NCBI RefSeq assembly: GCF_013523125.1
Contig: NZ_JAAMQJ010000001.1
Location: 186,001-250,000, forward strand
Reading direction: 5' to 3'
From: Pseudomonas entomophila
GTDB taxonomy: Bacteria; Pseudomonadota; Gammaproteobacteria; Pseudomonadales; Pseudomonadaceae
DNA length: 64,000 bases
The notes beneath the pieces are model-generated. The model saw only the letters and a list, made by a program, of their open reading frames with translations. It had not been told where the DNA came from and made no database searches. Every line of letters begins with the position of its first letter. Positions within the stretch are counted from its first letter, which is position 1. This document shows positions 42,476-51,686 of this stretch, piece after piece. A program made the translations under genes and the position numbers.

Positions 42476-44320
42476 ATGCTCTTTCTGTTCCAGCGGAAAC
42501 GACCTCCGGTCGCTGCCGCTCCGTCGCCAGCGCCCGCCCTCGATCTCCCGAAAGGGCTGCTGCGGCCCGAGTCGGCCGCATCGCTGCTGGCCACGCCGCG
42601 CCGGCAGAAGCTGCTGGAATACATCTGGCAGCGCACCTCCCTCTCGCGCAAGCAGTTCGTCACCCTGTACCGCACGCCGCTGGAACGATATGCCGAGCTG
42701 GTCCAGCAATTTCCCGCTTCCGAAAGCCACCATCACGCTTACCCGGGCGGCATGCTCGACCACGGCCTGGAAATCGTCGCCTACAGCCTGAAGCTGCGCC
42801 AGTCCCATCTGCTGCCCATCGGTGCCAGCCCCGAGGACCAGGCGGCGCAGTCCGAGGCCTGGACCGCCGCCGTCGCCTACGCGGCACTACTGCACGACAT
42901 CGGCAAGATCGCTGTCGATCTGCACGTCGAACTCGCCGACGGCAACACCTGGCATCCCTGGCACGGGCCGCTGCTCCAGCCGTACCGCTTCCGCTATCGT
43001 GAGGATCGTGAATACCGCTTGCATAGTGCTGCAACAGGTCTGCTCTACCGCCAACTGCTCGATCGGCACGTCTTGGACTGGCTCAGTGGCTACCCGGCGC
43101 TATGGGCCCCGCTGCTCTACGTCTTGGCCGGACAGTACGAGCATGCCGGGGTCCTGGGCGAGCTTGTCGTGCAGGCTGATCGCGCTTCTGTGGCTCAGGA
43201 GCTGGGTGGTGATCCGGCCCGCGTCATGGCAGCACCCAAGCACGCACTGCAACGCAAGCTGCTCGACGGGCTGCGTTATCTGCTCAAGGAAGAGTTGAAG
43301 CTGAACCAGCCGGAAGCCTCCGATGGCTGGCTCACCGAGGATGGTTTGTGGCTGGTGAGCAAGACGGTTTCGGACAAACTGCGCGCACACCTCCTGTCTC
43401 AGGGGATCGATGGCATTCCTGCGAACAACACCGCCGTGTTCAACGTGCTGCAAGACCACGGCATGCTCCAGCCCACCTCGGACGGCAAAGCGGTCTGGCG
43501 CGCGACCGTGACCAGCACGACCGGCTGGTCCCATTCGTTCACCCTGTTGCGTCTCGCTCCCGCGCTGATCTGGGAGTCTGGCGAGCGACCAGCACCTTTC
43601 GCGGGCACGGTAGAGATCGACGCGACGCCCGCGGAAAACGACGCCTGCATGTCGGCTCCCGCGCCTACCGTCTCGGTGAACCCAGCGCAGGGAGGTCAAG
43701 AGCCTCCGATTTGGGAGGGCGACAGCACCACCATCGTTTCACCGCCCGCAGCCCAGCCCGTGCCCGACGTCATGGAGGATTTGCTCGCGATGGTGGGCTT
43801 GGGTGAGTCGGCCGGCGTTGGCCAGGATGCCGAGGAGTTCCTCCACACCCCCGCGCCAGCAACAGCCGCGACGTCCATTCCATCGCCTGCACCTGCACCC
43901 GCGCCTACGCCTGGGTCATCGGCAACGAAGCCATCCGGGGAACAGTTCATGGTTTGGCTGAAGCAGGGAATCGCCTCACGACGGCTCATCATCAACGACG
44001 CGAAGGCACTCGTGCATACGGTGAATGAGACGGCCTACCTGGTCAGCCCGGGTGTGTTCCAACGCTATGCGCAGGAGCATCCCGAAGTGGCCGCACTCGC
44101 CAAGCAGGAGAATCAACAGGATTGGCAGTGGGTGCAGAAGCGCTTCGAGAAGCTGCAGCTACATCGAAAGCAGCCCAATGGCCTGAACATTTGGACCTGT
44201 GAAGTCACGGGCCCGAGGAAGTCCCGCCGACTGCATGGCTACCTCCTCGAAGATGGGTCCTTGGCACTCGCCGAAATACCGCCCAACAATCCCTATCTTG
44301 CTCTGACTCAGGAAGGATGA
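42476..44320 (+). CDS. MobH family relaxase (TraI_2 type)
   Basis: 614 residues from ATG 42476. The N-terminal domain carries the HD-hydrolase-like residues of MobH: HHHAYPGGMLDHG (85-97) and LLHDIGK (138-144). A Pro/Ala-rich linker (about 400-480) leads to a C-terminal domain (FMVWLKQGIASRRLIINDAKALVHTVNE...) typical of TraI_2_C. MobH relaxases nick the element at oriT and lead the strand through TraD. The N-terminal start follows a GGACACCCGC with a weak ribosome site. Confidence 0.92.
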   Translation: MLFLFQRKRPPVAAAPSPAPALDLPKGLLRPESAASLLATPRRQKLLEYIWQRTSLSRKQFVTLYRTPLERYAELVQQFPASESHHHAYPGGMLDHGLEIVAYSLKLRQSHLLPIGASPEDQAAQSEAWTAAVAYAALLHDIGKIAVDLHVELADGNTWHPWHGPLLQPYRFRYREDREYRLHSAATGLLYRQLLDRHVLDWLSGYPALWAPLLYVLAGQYEHAGVLGELVVQADRASVAQELGGDPARVMAAPKHALQRKLLDGLRYLLKEELKLNQPEASDGWLTEDGLWLVSKTVSDKLRAHLLSQGIDGIPANNTAVFNVLQDHGMLQPTSDGKAVWRATVTSTTGWSHSFTLLRLAPALIWESGERPAPFAGTVEIDATPAENDACMSAPAPTVSVNPAQGGQEPPIWEGDSTTIVSPPAAQPVPDVMEDLLAMVGLGESAGVGQDAEEFLHTPAPATAATSIPSPAPAPAPTPGSSATKPSGEQFMVWLKQGIASRRLIINDAKALVHTVNETAYLVSPGVFQRYAQEHPEVAALAKQENQQDWQWVQKRFEKLQLHRKQPNGLNIWTCEVTGPRKSRRLHGYLLEDGSLALAEIPPNNPYLALTQEG

Positions 44321-44328
44321 CGCGATTC

Positions 44329-44370
44329 GGGCATTGATCGCCACCGTCGTGTGGCGACGATCAATGCCCC
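44329..44370. repeat. Hairpin between relaxase and uvrA-like genes
   Basis: GGGCATTGATCG and CGATCAATGCCC flank an inner CCAC/GTGG stem, with a three-base bulge. It lies between two convergent genes and could terminate both, though it lacks a T-run. The outer arms match the hairpin before the relaxase gene. Confidence 0.6.
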
Positions 44371-44400
44371 GCGAAAATTGGCAACATTTGGCGAACTGAG

Positions 44401-47052
44401 CTACTCGGCCCGCGCCAACTCCTGTGCAAGGAACGGAGCGGTTCTGCTGCCAGACGTTCGGGCCACCTGCTGAGGGGAGCCCGCCACCACGATGCTGCCG
44501 CCGGCAGCGCCTGCACCAGGCCCCACGTCGATCACCCAATCGGCCTGGGCCACCGCGCGCATATCGTGTTCGATCATCACTACGGTATTGCCGGCATCGA
44601 CCAGGCGCTGCAACTGCACCAGCAGCCGGTCGGCGTCCGACGCATGCAGCCCGGTAGTCGGCTCGTCGAGCACGTACAGGCTTCGGCCGCGCTGGCTGCG
44701 CTGAAGCTCGGTCGCCAGCTTGATGCGCTGCGCCTCGCCACCGGAAAGCTCAGTGGCTGGTTGTCCCAGGCGCAGATAGCCCAGTCCGATGTCGCGCAGC
44801 AGTTGCAGGGGCCTTGCCACCGCGTCTTCACCCGCGAAGAATTCGCTGGCCTCGTCCACGGTCATCTGCAGCACCTCGGCGATGTTGCGCCCGTTCCACT
44901 GCACCTTCAGCGTGGCCTCGTTGTAGCGCGCGCCATGGCAGGTCGGGCACGGCGCGTACACGCTGGGCATGAACAGCAGTTCCACGCTAACGAAACCCTC
45001 GCCCTCGCAAGTCTCGCAGCGCCCCTTGGCGACGTTGAACGAGAACCGTCCGGCATCATAGCGGCGGCGTCGAGCATCGGGCGTGGCAGCGAACAGCTTG
45101 CGCACATGGTCGAACAGGCCCGTGTAGGTGGCCAGGTTCGACCGCGGCGTGCGCCCGATCGGTTTCTGGTCCACCTGCACCAGACGCTGTACGGCGTCCA
45201 CGTCGCCCGCCAGATGGCCGCCGGTCGCTTCGATCACTGCCGGCCCTTCGCTGGTGGCGCTTTCGGCTACATCGTCTTCCGGCTCGTGGCCCAGGTGCAG
45301 CAGCACCAGCTCCGGCAGGGCCTGCGCGACGAGGCTGGACTTGCCCGAGCCGGAGATGCCGGTGACGGCCGTCAGCACGCCCAGCGGAATGCGCGCATTC
45401 ACGCCATGCAGGTTGTGGCGGTGAATGTCCTGCAGCTCCAGCCAGCCGGTCGCTTCGCGTGCCCGGCTTCCCGGCGCGGGGATCTCATCGAACAGGTAGC
45501 GTGCAGTACGCGATTCGGCAATCTTGCGCAGGCCATCCGGCTCGCCGCTGTAGAGCACGCGGCCGCCACGCTCCCCAGCATCCGGCCCGACATCCACCAG
45601 CCATTGCGCGCGGCGCATCAGGTCCAAGTCGTGCTCCACCACGAACACCGAGTTGCCGGCGTCGCGCAGCCGGTCGAGCGCGTCGTACAGGGCCTGGCTA
45701 TCGGAGGGGTGCAGGCCCGCGGAGGGCTCGTCGAGCACGTACACGACACCGAACAGCAGGGAACTCAATTGCGTGGCCAGCCGCAGGCGCTGCAACTCGC
45801 CGGCCGAAAGCGTCGGCGTGGCCCGGTCCAGCGTCAGGTAGCCCAGGCCCAGCCCACGCAGTTGGCGCAGGCGTGCCATCACGCCACCGGCCAGGCGCTG
45901 CGCGGCGAGGCGCTTTTCTTCCGATAGCGCCGAGGTGCGGCGCACGTCGGGCGATACCGCATGGACGGCGCGGCCGGAGGCCGCGCGTTCGGCACGGTCG
46001 CGTCGGGTCGCTTCCTTGTCCGTAGCCGCCCCCGCTGCATGGGCGCGGAAATCGCCCTGGGCGATGGGTTCGAGCAAGGCCGCCAACTGGTCCAGCGGCA
46101 TCTGCATGAACGCGCCGATGTCCACGCCGGCGAAGGTGACCGACAGCGCCTCGGGCTTGAGCCGCTTGCCGTGGCAGGTGGGGCACGGTTTGCCCTCCAT
46201 GAACCGGGACACGCGCTTTCTCATCAACGCGCTCTGGGTGTTGGCAAAGGTGTGCAGCACGTAGCGCCTGGCGCCGGTGAAGGTGCCCATGTAGCTCGGC
46301 TCCATCTTGCGCTTGAGCGCGGCGCGGGTTTCGGCGGGCGTGAAGCCGGCGTACACCGGCACCGTCGGTGTTTCCTCGGTGAACAGAATCCAGTCGCGAT
46401 CCTTCTTCGGCAGGTCCTTCCACGGTCGGTCAACGTCGTAGCCCATGCTGACCAGGATGTCGCGCAGGTTCTGGCCTTGCCAGGCGGGGGGCCAGGAGGC
46501 GATCGCCCGCTCGCGGATGCTCAGGGAGGGATCGGGCACCATGATGGCCTCGGTCACCTCGTACACATGGCCCAGGCCGTAGCAGGTCGGGCACGCTCCC
46601 TGCGGCGTGTTGGGCGAAAAATCCTCGGCGTACAGCATCGGCTGGTTGGCCGGATAGGCGCCGGCGCGCGAATACATCATCCGCACCAGGCTGGACAAGG
46701 TGGTCACACTGCCCACGGAGGAACGCGCGTTGCTGGAGCCCCGCTGCTGCTGCAGCGCCACCGCCGGCGGCAGGCCGTCGATCGCATCGACGTCCGGCAC
46801 GCCGGCCTGCTCGATCAGTCGCCGCGCATAGGGGGCCACCGACTCGAAGTAGCGTCGCTGGGCCTCGGCATAGATGGTGCCGAAGGCCAGCGAGGACTTG
46901 CCGGAGCCGGAGACACCCGAGAACACCACCAGCGCGTTACGCGGGATGGAGACGTCCACCTCCTTGAGGTTGTTCTCGCGCGCACCGCGCACTTCCACCA
47001 TGCCGCTGGCCGCAGCGGTACAAGAGGATTCACCGAAAGAATTGTTTGGCAA
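44401..47052 (-). CDS. UvrA-like excinuclease subunit (class II type)
   Basis: 883 residues from TTG 47052. This start is chosen because the surrounding 45 bases align with those around the nhaA ATG (36 of 45 equal by hand), giving (M)PNNSFGESS against MPASSFGESS; ATG 47001 is the alternative. Two ABC ATPase halves have GVSGSGKSS and GISGSGKSS, signatures LSAGE and LSGGE, DEPSAGLHP and DEPTTGLHA. Zinc CxxC pairs are CPTC, CPTC, CETC and CPTC. The protein is shorter than standard UvrA (about 940) and fits the accessory UvrA2/DrrC-like class. It is the last gene of the stress operon. Confidence 0.85.
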   Translation of the reverse strand: MPNNSFGESSCTAAASGMVEVRGARENNLKEVDVSIPRNALVVFSGVSGSGKSSLAFGTIYAEAQRRYFESVAPYARRLIEQAGVPDVDAIDGLPPAVALQQQRGSSNARSSVGSVTTLSSLVRMMYSRAGAYPANQPMLYAEDFSPNTPQGACPTCYGLGHVYEVTEAIMVPDPSLSIRERAIASWPPAWQGQNLRDILVSMGYDVDRPWKDLPKKDRDWILFTEETPTVPVYAGFTPAETRAALKRKMEPSYMGTFTGARRYVLHTFANTQSALMRKRVSRFMEGKPCPTCHGKRLKPEALSVTFAGVDIGAFMQMPLDQLAALLEPIAQGDFRAHAAGAATDKEATRRDRAERAASGRAVHAVSPDVRRTSALSEEKRLAAQRLAGGVMARLRQLRGLGLGYLTLDRATPTLSAGELQRLRLATQLSSLLFGVVYVLDEPSAGLHPSDSQALYDALDRLRDAGNSVFVVEHDLDLMRRAQWLVDVGPDAGERGGRVLYSGEPDGLRKIAESRTARYLFDEIPAPGSRAREATGWLELQDIHRHNLHGVNARIPLGVLTAVTGISGSGKSSLVAQALPELVLLHLGHEPEDDVAESATSEGPAVIEATGGHLAGDVDAVQRLVQVDQKPIGRTPRSNLATYTGLFDHVRKLFAATPDARRRRYDAGRFSFNVAKGRCETCEGEGFVSVELLFMPSVYAPCPTCHGARYNEATLKVQWNGRNIAEVLQMTVDEASEFFAGEDAVARPLQLLRDIGLGYLRLGQPATELSGGEAQRIKLATELQRSQRGRSLYVLDEPTTGLHASDADRLLVQLQRLVDAGNTVVMIEHDMRAVAQADWVIDVGPGAGAAGGSIVVAGSPQQVARTSGSRTAPFLAQELARAE

Positions 47053-47077
47053 GTTTTTATCCTGTAGTTCGTCCCGC

Positions 47078-48943
47078 TCAGGACGGGACTTCCTGAGTTC
47101 GGGTGCCGCGGCGGCTGGCTTCGAGCACTGCGGTGACAGTGCGGGCGTCGTAGCTGCCGCGCAGACGACGACCCTCGACGAAGAACGTCGGCGTGGCGTG
47201 CGCACCGCTGGCGACCGCACTGGCGAGGTCGCGCTCGACACGCTCGATCACCGCAGGGCTGTCGAGATCCGCGATGAACCGTTCGACGTCGAGCCCAAGC
47301 TCGGCGGCGTAGCCGATCAGATGCTCGCGCTCCAGCGCATGCTGACGGGTGAACACGAAGTCCAGCCACGGCCAGAACATCCCCTGGTTCGCCGCTGCCT
47401 CGGACGCCCGCGCGGCAATCGGCCCGTGCGGGTGGTGCGGCAGATGGCGCACCACATACCGCAGGTCGTCACCGAAGTGGGCGCGAAGATCGTCCCACGA
47501 ACCGGTGGCGTGCGCACAGTACGCGCACTCGAAGTCCACGTACTCGACGAGTGTGAGCTGGGCGTCCTCCGGCCCGCGGATGTGATCGATCTCCGGATCG
47601 ACCGGCGGCTCAAGCACCATCGGCAGGTCAGCGGTCTTCTCACCCCACCGCTGGGCGGCGACCTTGAAGATCAGCCACCCGAGCAACGTGGCGAACACCA
47701 TCGACACGAGCACGCCGACCGTCGCCTGGCGGCCCAGGTCGGAGGTCGTGCCGAACGCGAGCCCGATGATCAGCAGCGACACGGTGAAGCCGATCCCGGA
47801 CAGCGCCGCCCCACCGAACACGCTCCCCACCCCGACGCCCTCGGGCAGCCGGCCCAGGCCGAGACGGACGGCGACGAGCGTGGTGAGCCCGATGCCCAAG
47901 AGCTTGCCGAGCACGAGCCCTGCGATGACGCCCCACGTGACTGGCGAGCCAAAGGCCTCGGCGAGCAGCCCGCCACGCACGTCCACCCCGGCGTTCGCCA
48001 AGGCGAAGATCGGCACGATCAGCAGCGCCGTCGGCAGCCGCAGGAACTCGTGCAATCGCTCGTTCACCGAGATACCCCGGGACAGCCCGCAGTCCACCGC
48101 GCGGGCCGATGCGGCACTCGGCGACTGCCAGAAGTCACGGAACAACTGTCTTGCCGCAACGACCCCGTGACGTTGCGTCGCATAGGCGGGGATCAGCAGC
48201 CCCGCGGCCATCCCGGCGAGGGAGGCATGGATGCCGGAATACACGGTTGCGAACCACAGCACGATCACGATCAACACATACGGCGTCGCCCGCCACTGGC
48301 GGGTGCGCCCCAACAACCACAATCCAACGAGGCTGGCGAGGGCGATAAGCAACGGGACGATCCGGATCTCCTCGCTATAGACGATGCCGATGATGGACAC
48401 TGCGAGGAAGTCATCGACCACGGTCAGGGTGAGCAGGAACACGCGCAACTGACCCGATAGCCGCGGGCCGACGATCGCCAAGGTGCCCAGCATGAACGCC
48501 GTATCGGTGCCGACCACCGCACCCCACCCGTGCAGGCCCTCACTTCCGGCTAGTTTCACGATCAGGACATACACCAGCGCGGGAAGCACGACTCCCGTGA
48601 CCCCCGCGATCAGGGCGAGGCGGGCACGGCTGCGGTCACGGAGCGATCCGTGGGCGAACTCCTGACGCACCTCCAGTCCGATCAGGAAGAAGAAGACGAC
48701 CATCAGGCCGTCGTTGACCCAGTGATGCAGATCCATGTGTAGGCGCAGTGGCCCGAAGTTGAACCCGACGTCTAGGTGCCACAACTCGAAATAGGCGTTA
48801 GATAGCGGCGAGTTCGCCCACACGAGCGCCACAACCGTGACGATCACCAGCAGCACCGCAGCGCCAGACTCCGTGCGTAGATAGTGGGCAACGCGTCTCC
48901 GTCTGATATGCGCCGAGGACTCACCAAAAGAAGAGGCTGGCAT
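47078..48943 (-). CDS. nhaA: NhaA Na+/H+ antiporter fused to DsbA-like domain
   Basis: 621 residues from ATG 48943 (ACAGGATAAGCAC upstream). The first about 415 residues are an NhaA antiporter of eleven to twelve membrane segments, with VVDDFLAV holding the two conserved Asp and VVGTDTAFMLG before it. The last about 170 residues are a thioredoxin/DsbA-like domain with CAYC at 473-476 and a HATPTFFVEG cis-Pro loop. From general knowledge, such fusions are known mainly in Actinobacteria, suggesting distant transfer. It likely exchanges Na+ for H+ in the inner membrane; the role of the attached domain is unknown. Confidence 0.88.
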   Translation of the reverse strand: MPASSFGESSAHIRRRRVAHYLRTESGAAVLLVIVTVVALVWANSPLSNAYFELWHLDVGFNFGPLRLHMDLHHWVNDGLMVVFFFLIGLEVRQEFAHGSLRDRSRARLALIAGVTGVVLPALVYVLIVKLAGSEGLHGWGAVVGTDTAFMLGTLAIVGPRLSGQLRVFLLTLTVVDDFLAVSIIGIVYSEEIRIVPLLIALASLVGLWLLGRTRQWRATPYVLIVIVLWFATVYSGIHASLAGMAAGLLIPAYATQRHGVVAARQLFRDFWQSPSAASARAVDCGLSRGISVNERLHEFLRLPTALLIVPIFALANAGVDVRGGLLAEAFGSPVTWGVIAGLVLGKLLGIGLTTLVAVRLGLGRLPEGVGVGSVFGGAALSGIGFTVSLLIIGLAFGTTSDLGRQATVGVLVSMVFATLLGWLIFKVAAQRWGEKTADLPMVLEPPVDPEIDHIRGPEDAQLTLVEYVDFECAYCAHATGSWDDLRAHFGDDLRYVVRHLPHHPHGPIAARASEAAANQGMFWPWLDFVFTRQHALEREHLIGYAAELGLDVERFIADLDSPAVIERVERDLASAVASGAHATPTFFVEGRRLRGSYDARTVTAVLEASRRGTRTQEVPS

Positions 48944-48997
48944 GTGCTTATCCTGTAGTTTGTGAGATCACGATGGGCAGGTTTCGGAGGCGACCGG

Positions 48998-50311
48998 TCA
49001 GGCGTCCGCCTCTGGCAGCGTCCCATCATCCAGCGAGCGCAGCCAAGTAAGCCATTCTCCCAGCCTGCGCTCAACACCTCTGTCCGTTGGCTGATACCAG
49101 CCCGGCCGCGCCACGCCCTCGGGAAAGTAGCTTTGCCCAGCGGCGTAGCCGTTGGGCTCGTCAGGAGCGTAGCGGTAGCCTTCGTGATACCCCATCTGCT
49201 GCATCAGCTTCGTCGGCGCATTGCGAAGATGGAGAGGCACAGGCAGGGAGCCGCTGTTCTTGACGAAGGTCTTCGCCTTGTTCCAGGCGGCATAGGCAGC
49301 GTTCGACTTGGGGGCGGCAGCAAGGTAGGTCGCCGCGTGGGCAATCGGTATTTCGCCTTCGGGGGAACCCAGCCTCTCATAAGCCAGCGCGGCATTGAGC
49401 GCCAGTTGCAGCGCCTGCGGGTCGGCATTGCCGATGTCTTCGCTGGCCACTACCACCATGCGGCGGGTCACCTGGCTGACGTCGCCGCTACCGTCAAGGA
49501 TGCGGGCCAGCCAATACAGGGCCGCATCAGGGTCGGAGCCCCGTAGCGACTTGTGGAAGGCTGAGAGCTGCCAGTAGAACTCGTCACCGCCCTTGTCGAA
49601 CCTGCGCAGCGATGGACTGGTGGACAGCTTGGCGGACTGGCCATCGACCACGGTCTTGCCAGCGCCCGACGCCGCATTCGTCACCTGCTCAAGCAGATTG
49701 AGGAAGCGCCTGCCATCGCCATCGGCAAAGCCCTTGAGCAGATCCAGCGCGTCCGCGTCCAACGTGACGCCCTGGAGATGCGGCAGTGCGCGTTCGTAGA
49801 GTTGGTTCAGTTCGTCGCTGGACAGCGGTTCGAGGGTATAGACCTGCGCGCGCGAGAGCAGTGCGGAATTGACCGCCAACCCCGGATGCTCGGTCGTCCC
49901 CCCCACCAGGGTCAGGAGCCCCGACTCGACATGGGGCAGCAGGGCATCCTGCTGCGCCTTGTTGAAGCGATGGATCTCATCGACGAAAAGCACCGTCGAT
50001 CGACCATGGTTGTCCAGTTCGGCCTGGGCCTCGTCGATGGCTTGCCGGATGTCCTTCACCCCGGCCAGCACGGCCGAGATGGCGATGAATCGGCTGTCGG
50101 TCGCACTGGCGGCCAGGCGCCCTAGGGTGGTCTTGCCCACGCCTGGCGGCCCCCAGAGGATGAACGAGTGCAACTTGCCCGCCTCGAACGCGAGACGCAG
50201 CGGCTTGCCGGGGCCGAGCAAGTGCCGTTGCCCGACGAATTCGTCCAGCGTCTTGGGCCGCAGGAGTTCGGCCAAGGGAGGCTTGGGCTTTGTCGTGAAT
50301 AGATCGGTCAA
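48998..50311 (-). CDS. rarA: RarA/MgsA replication-associated recombination ATPase
   Basis: 437 residues from TTG 50311 (GAGAGGAAC upstream). AAA+ motifs are complete: WGPPGVGKTT (about 53-62), VLFVDEIHRFNKAQQD, SALLSRAQV, then the C-terminal MgsA tetramerisation part (ARPGWYQPTDRGVERRLGEWL). The usual GATTENP sensor loop reads GTTEHPG here. RarA acts at stalled replication forks with RecA and SSB. Its presence beside formaldehyde genes points to repair of fork-blocking crosslinks. 54 bases separate it from nhaA. Confidence 0.92.
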   Translation of the reverse strand: MTDLFTTKPKPPLAELLRPKTLDEFVGQRHLLGPGKPLRLAFEAGKLHSFILWGPPGVGKTTLGRLAASATDSRFIAISAVLAGVKDIRQAIDEAQAELDNHGRSTVLFVDEIHRFNKAQQDALLPHVESGLLTLVGGTTEHPGLAVNSALLSRAQVYTLEPLSSDELNQLYERALPHLQGVTLDADALDLLKGFADGDGRRFLNLLEQVTNAASGAGKTVVDGQSAKLSTSPSLRRFDKGGDEFYWQLSAFHKSLRGSDPDAALYWLARILDGSGDVSQVTRRMVVVASEDIGNADPQALQLALNAALAYERLGSPEGEIPIAHAATYLAAAPKSNAAYAAWNKAKTFVKNSGSLPVPLHLRNAPTKLMQQMGYHEGYRYAPDEPNGYAAGQSYFPEGVARPGWYQPTDRGVERRLGEWLTWLRSLDDGTLPEADA

Positions 50312-50362
50312 GTTCCTCTCCCTGGCATTTCTGATAGTTGACGTTCCGATAAGGTGGGCACC

Positions 50363-51670
50363 TCAATCCAGAGAGCCGGATTTATCCAACGCCGTGGGCT
50401 CTTTGTCGGCAATCGCATGCATGATGATGCGAGAGCCGCGGTAGCCGATGCTGTGGTTCCATACCCAGCTCAAAGCGACACTGAGACGATTTCGCGTGCC
50501 GATCAGAAAGTAGATGTGCGCCAGCTTCCAGATCCACCACGCAAAGGCACCACGCAGCTTCACCCGCCCCATGTCAATCACCGCCAGGCTGCGGCCGATG
50601 GTGGCCAGGTTCCCCTGATGCCGGTATTTGAAAGGCCCGTCAGCGGGCTTGCCCTTCAAACGCCGTCCAATCAGGTTAGCGACGTACTTCCCTTGCTGTT
50701 TGGCGGCCGGGGCGATGCCCGGCACGGGCTTCCCATCGGCCATGGTGCACGAGGCTGTATCGCCGATGGCGAAGACCTCCGGGCGACCGGCCACCGTCAG
50801 GTCAGGGCCAACGACCACTCGACCAGCACGATCAGACGCAGCGCCCAACCAGCGAGCCGCGGGAGACGCCTGGACTCCGGCGGCCCAGACGATGGTCTTG
50901 GCCGAAAGGGGCTTGCCGCCATACACCACGCCGTCGGCCGAGCATTCGGTGACCGGAGTACCCAGCACGACCTCGACCCCGAGTTTTTCGAGTGCCTGGC
51001 GCGTATAGGCCGAAAGATCCTCTGGAAAGACCGACAACAGACGCGGGCCAGCCTCGATCAGTACAACCCGCGATGTGCTCGGGTCGATCGAGCGGAAGTC
51101 ACGCGCCAGCGTGTCTCGTGCCAGCTCGGCGATGGTTCCGGCCAATTCAACCCCGGTGGGACCACCACCGATGATGACGAACGTCTGCAGCGCGGCACGC
51201 TGCTGAGGATCGCTCGTGCGCTCAGCTTCCTCGAAAGCCGCGAGGATTCGGCCCCGAATGGTCGTGGCATCTTCCAGCGTCTTCAACCCCGGCGCGAAAG
51301 CCCCCCATTCGTCGTGTCCGAAGTAGGCATGGGTAGCACCTGTCGCGAGCACGAGCGTGTCGTAGGTTTGCCGCATTCCATTGTTGAGAATGACCTGACG
51401 CGCGTCCTGGTCGATACCTTCCACTTCCGCCATCAAGGTGTTCACTTCCGGGCGATTTCGGAAGAGATAGCGAATAGGCCAGGCGATCTCGGATGTCGAA
51501 AGTGACGCACCTGCGACCTGGTAAAGCAAGGGTTGGAACAGGTGATGATTGCGCCGATCGATGATCGTCACATCGACCTCGACACCAGCAAGCTGGTTGG
51601 CAACCTCGATCCCGCCGAAGCCCGCTCCGATAATGACGACGTGATGTCGGTTTTTGGAGGTCTTTGTCAT
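50363..51670 (-). CDS. ndh: Type II NADH dehydrogenase-like FAD oxidoreductase
   Basis: 435 residues from ATG 51670. An FAD-binding Rossmann motif HHVVIIGAGFGGIEVANQLAG (about 9-29) opens the protein. A second dinucleotide site FVIIGGGPTGVELAGTI (about 168-184) and the AIGDTAS loop near 305 are as in NDH-2. The C-terminal helices (AFAWWIWKLAHIYFLIG) suit membrane attachment. It would oxidise NADH without pumping protons; since FrmA makes NADH from formaldehyde, it could recycle the cofactor (inference). Sixteen bases after fghA. Confidence 0.88.
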   Translation of the reverse strand: MTKTSKNRHHVVIIGAGFGGIEVANQLAGVEVDVTIIDRRNHHLFQPLLYQVAGASLSTSEIAWPIRYLFRNRPEVNTLMAEVEGIDQDARQVILNNGMRQTYDTLVLATGATHAYFGHDEWGAFAPGLKTLEDATTIRGRILAAFEEAERTSDPQQRAALQTFVIIGGGPTGVELAGTIAELARDTLARDFRSIDPSTSRVVLIEAGPRLLSVFPEDLSAYTRQALEKLGVEVVLGTPVTECSADGVVYGGKPLSAKTIVWAAGVQASPAARWLGAASDRAGRVVVGPDLTVAGRPEVFAIGDTASCTMADGKPVPGIAPAAKQQGKYVANLIGRRLKGKPADGPFKYRHQGNLATIGRSLAVIDMGRVKLRGAFAWWIWKLAHIYFLIGTRNRLSVALSWVWNHSIGYRGSRIIMHAIADKEPTALDKSGSLD

Positions 51671-51686
51671 GACCTGATCTCCTCTC

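Noticed and set aside
47037..47053. A further ATTGTTTG octamer at the uvrA-like start
   Set aside because: It lies on the other strand within the gene start and has no operon start 67-69 bases away; most likely chance.
45961..48460. Two long + strand frames
   Set aside because: They mirror the uvrA-like and nhaA genes; Gly/His/Arg-rich, no motif.
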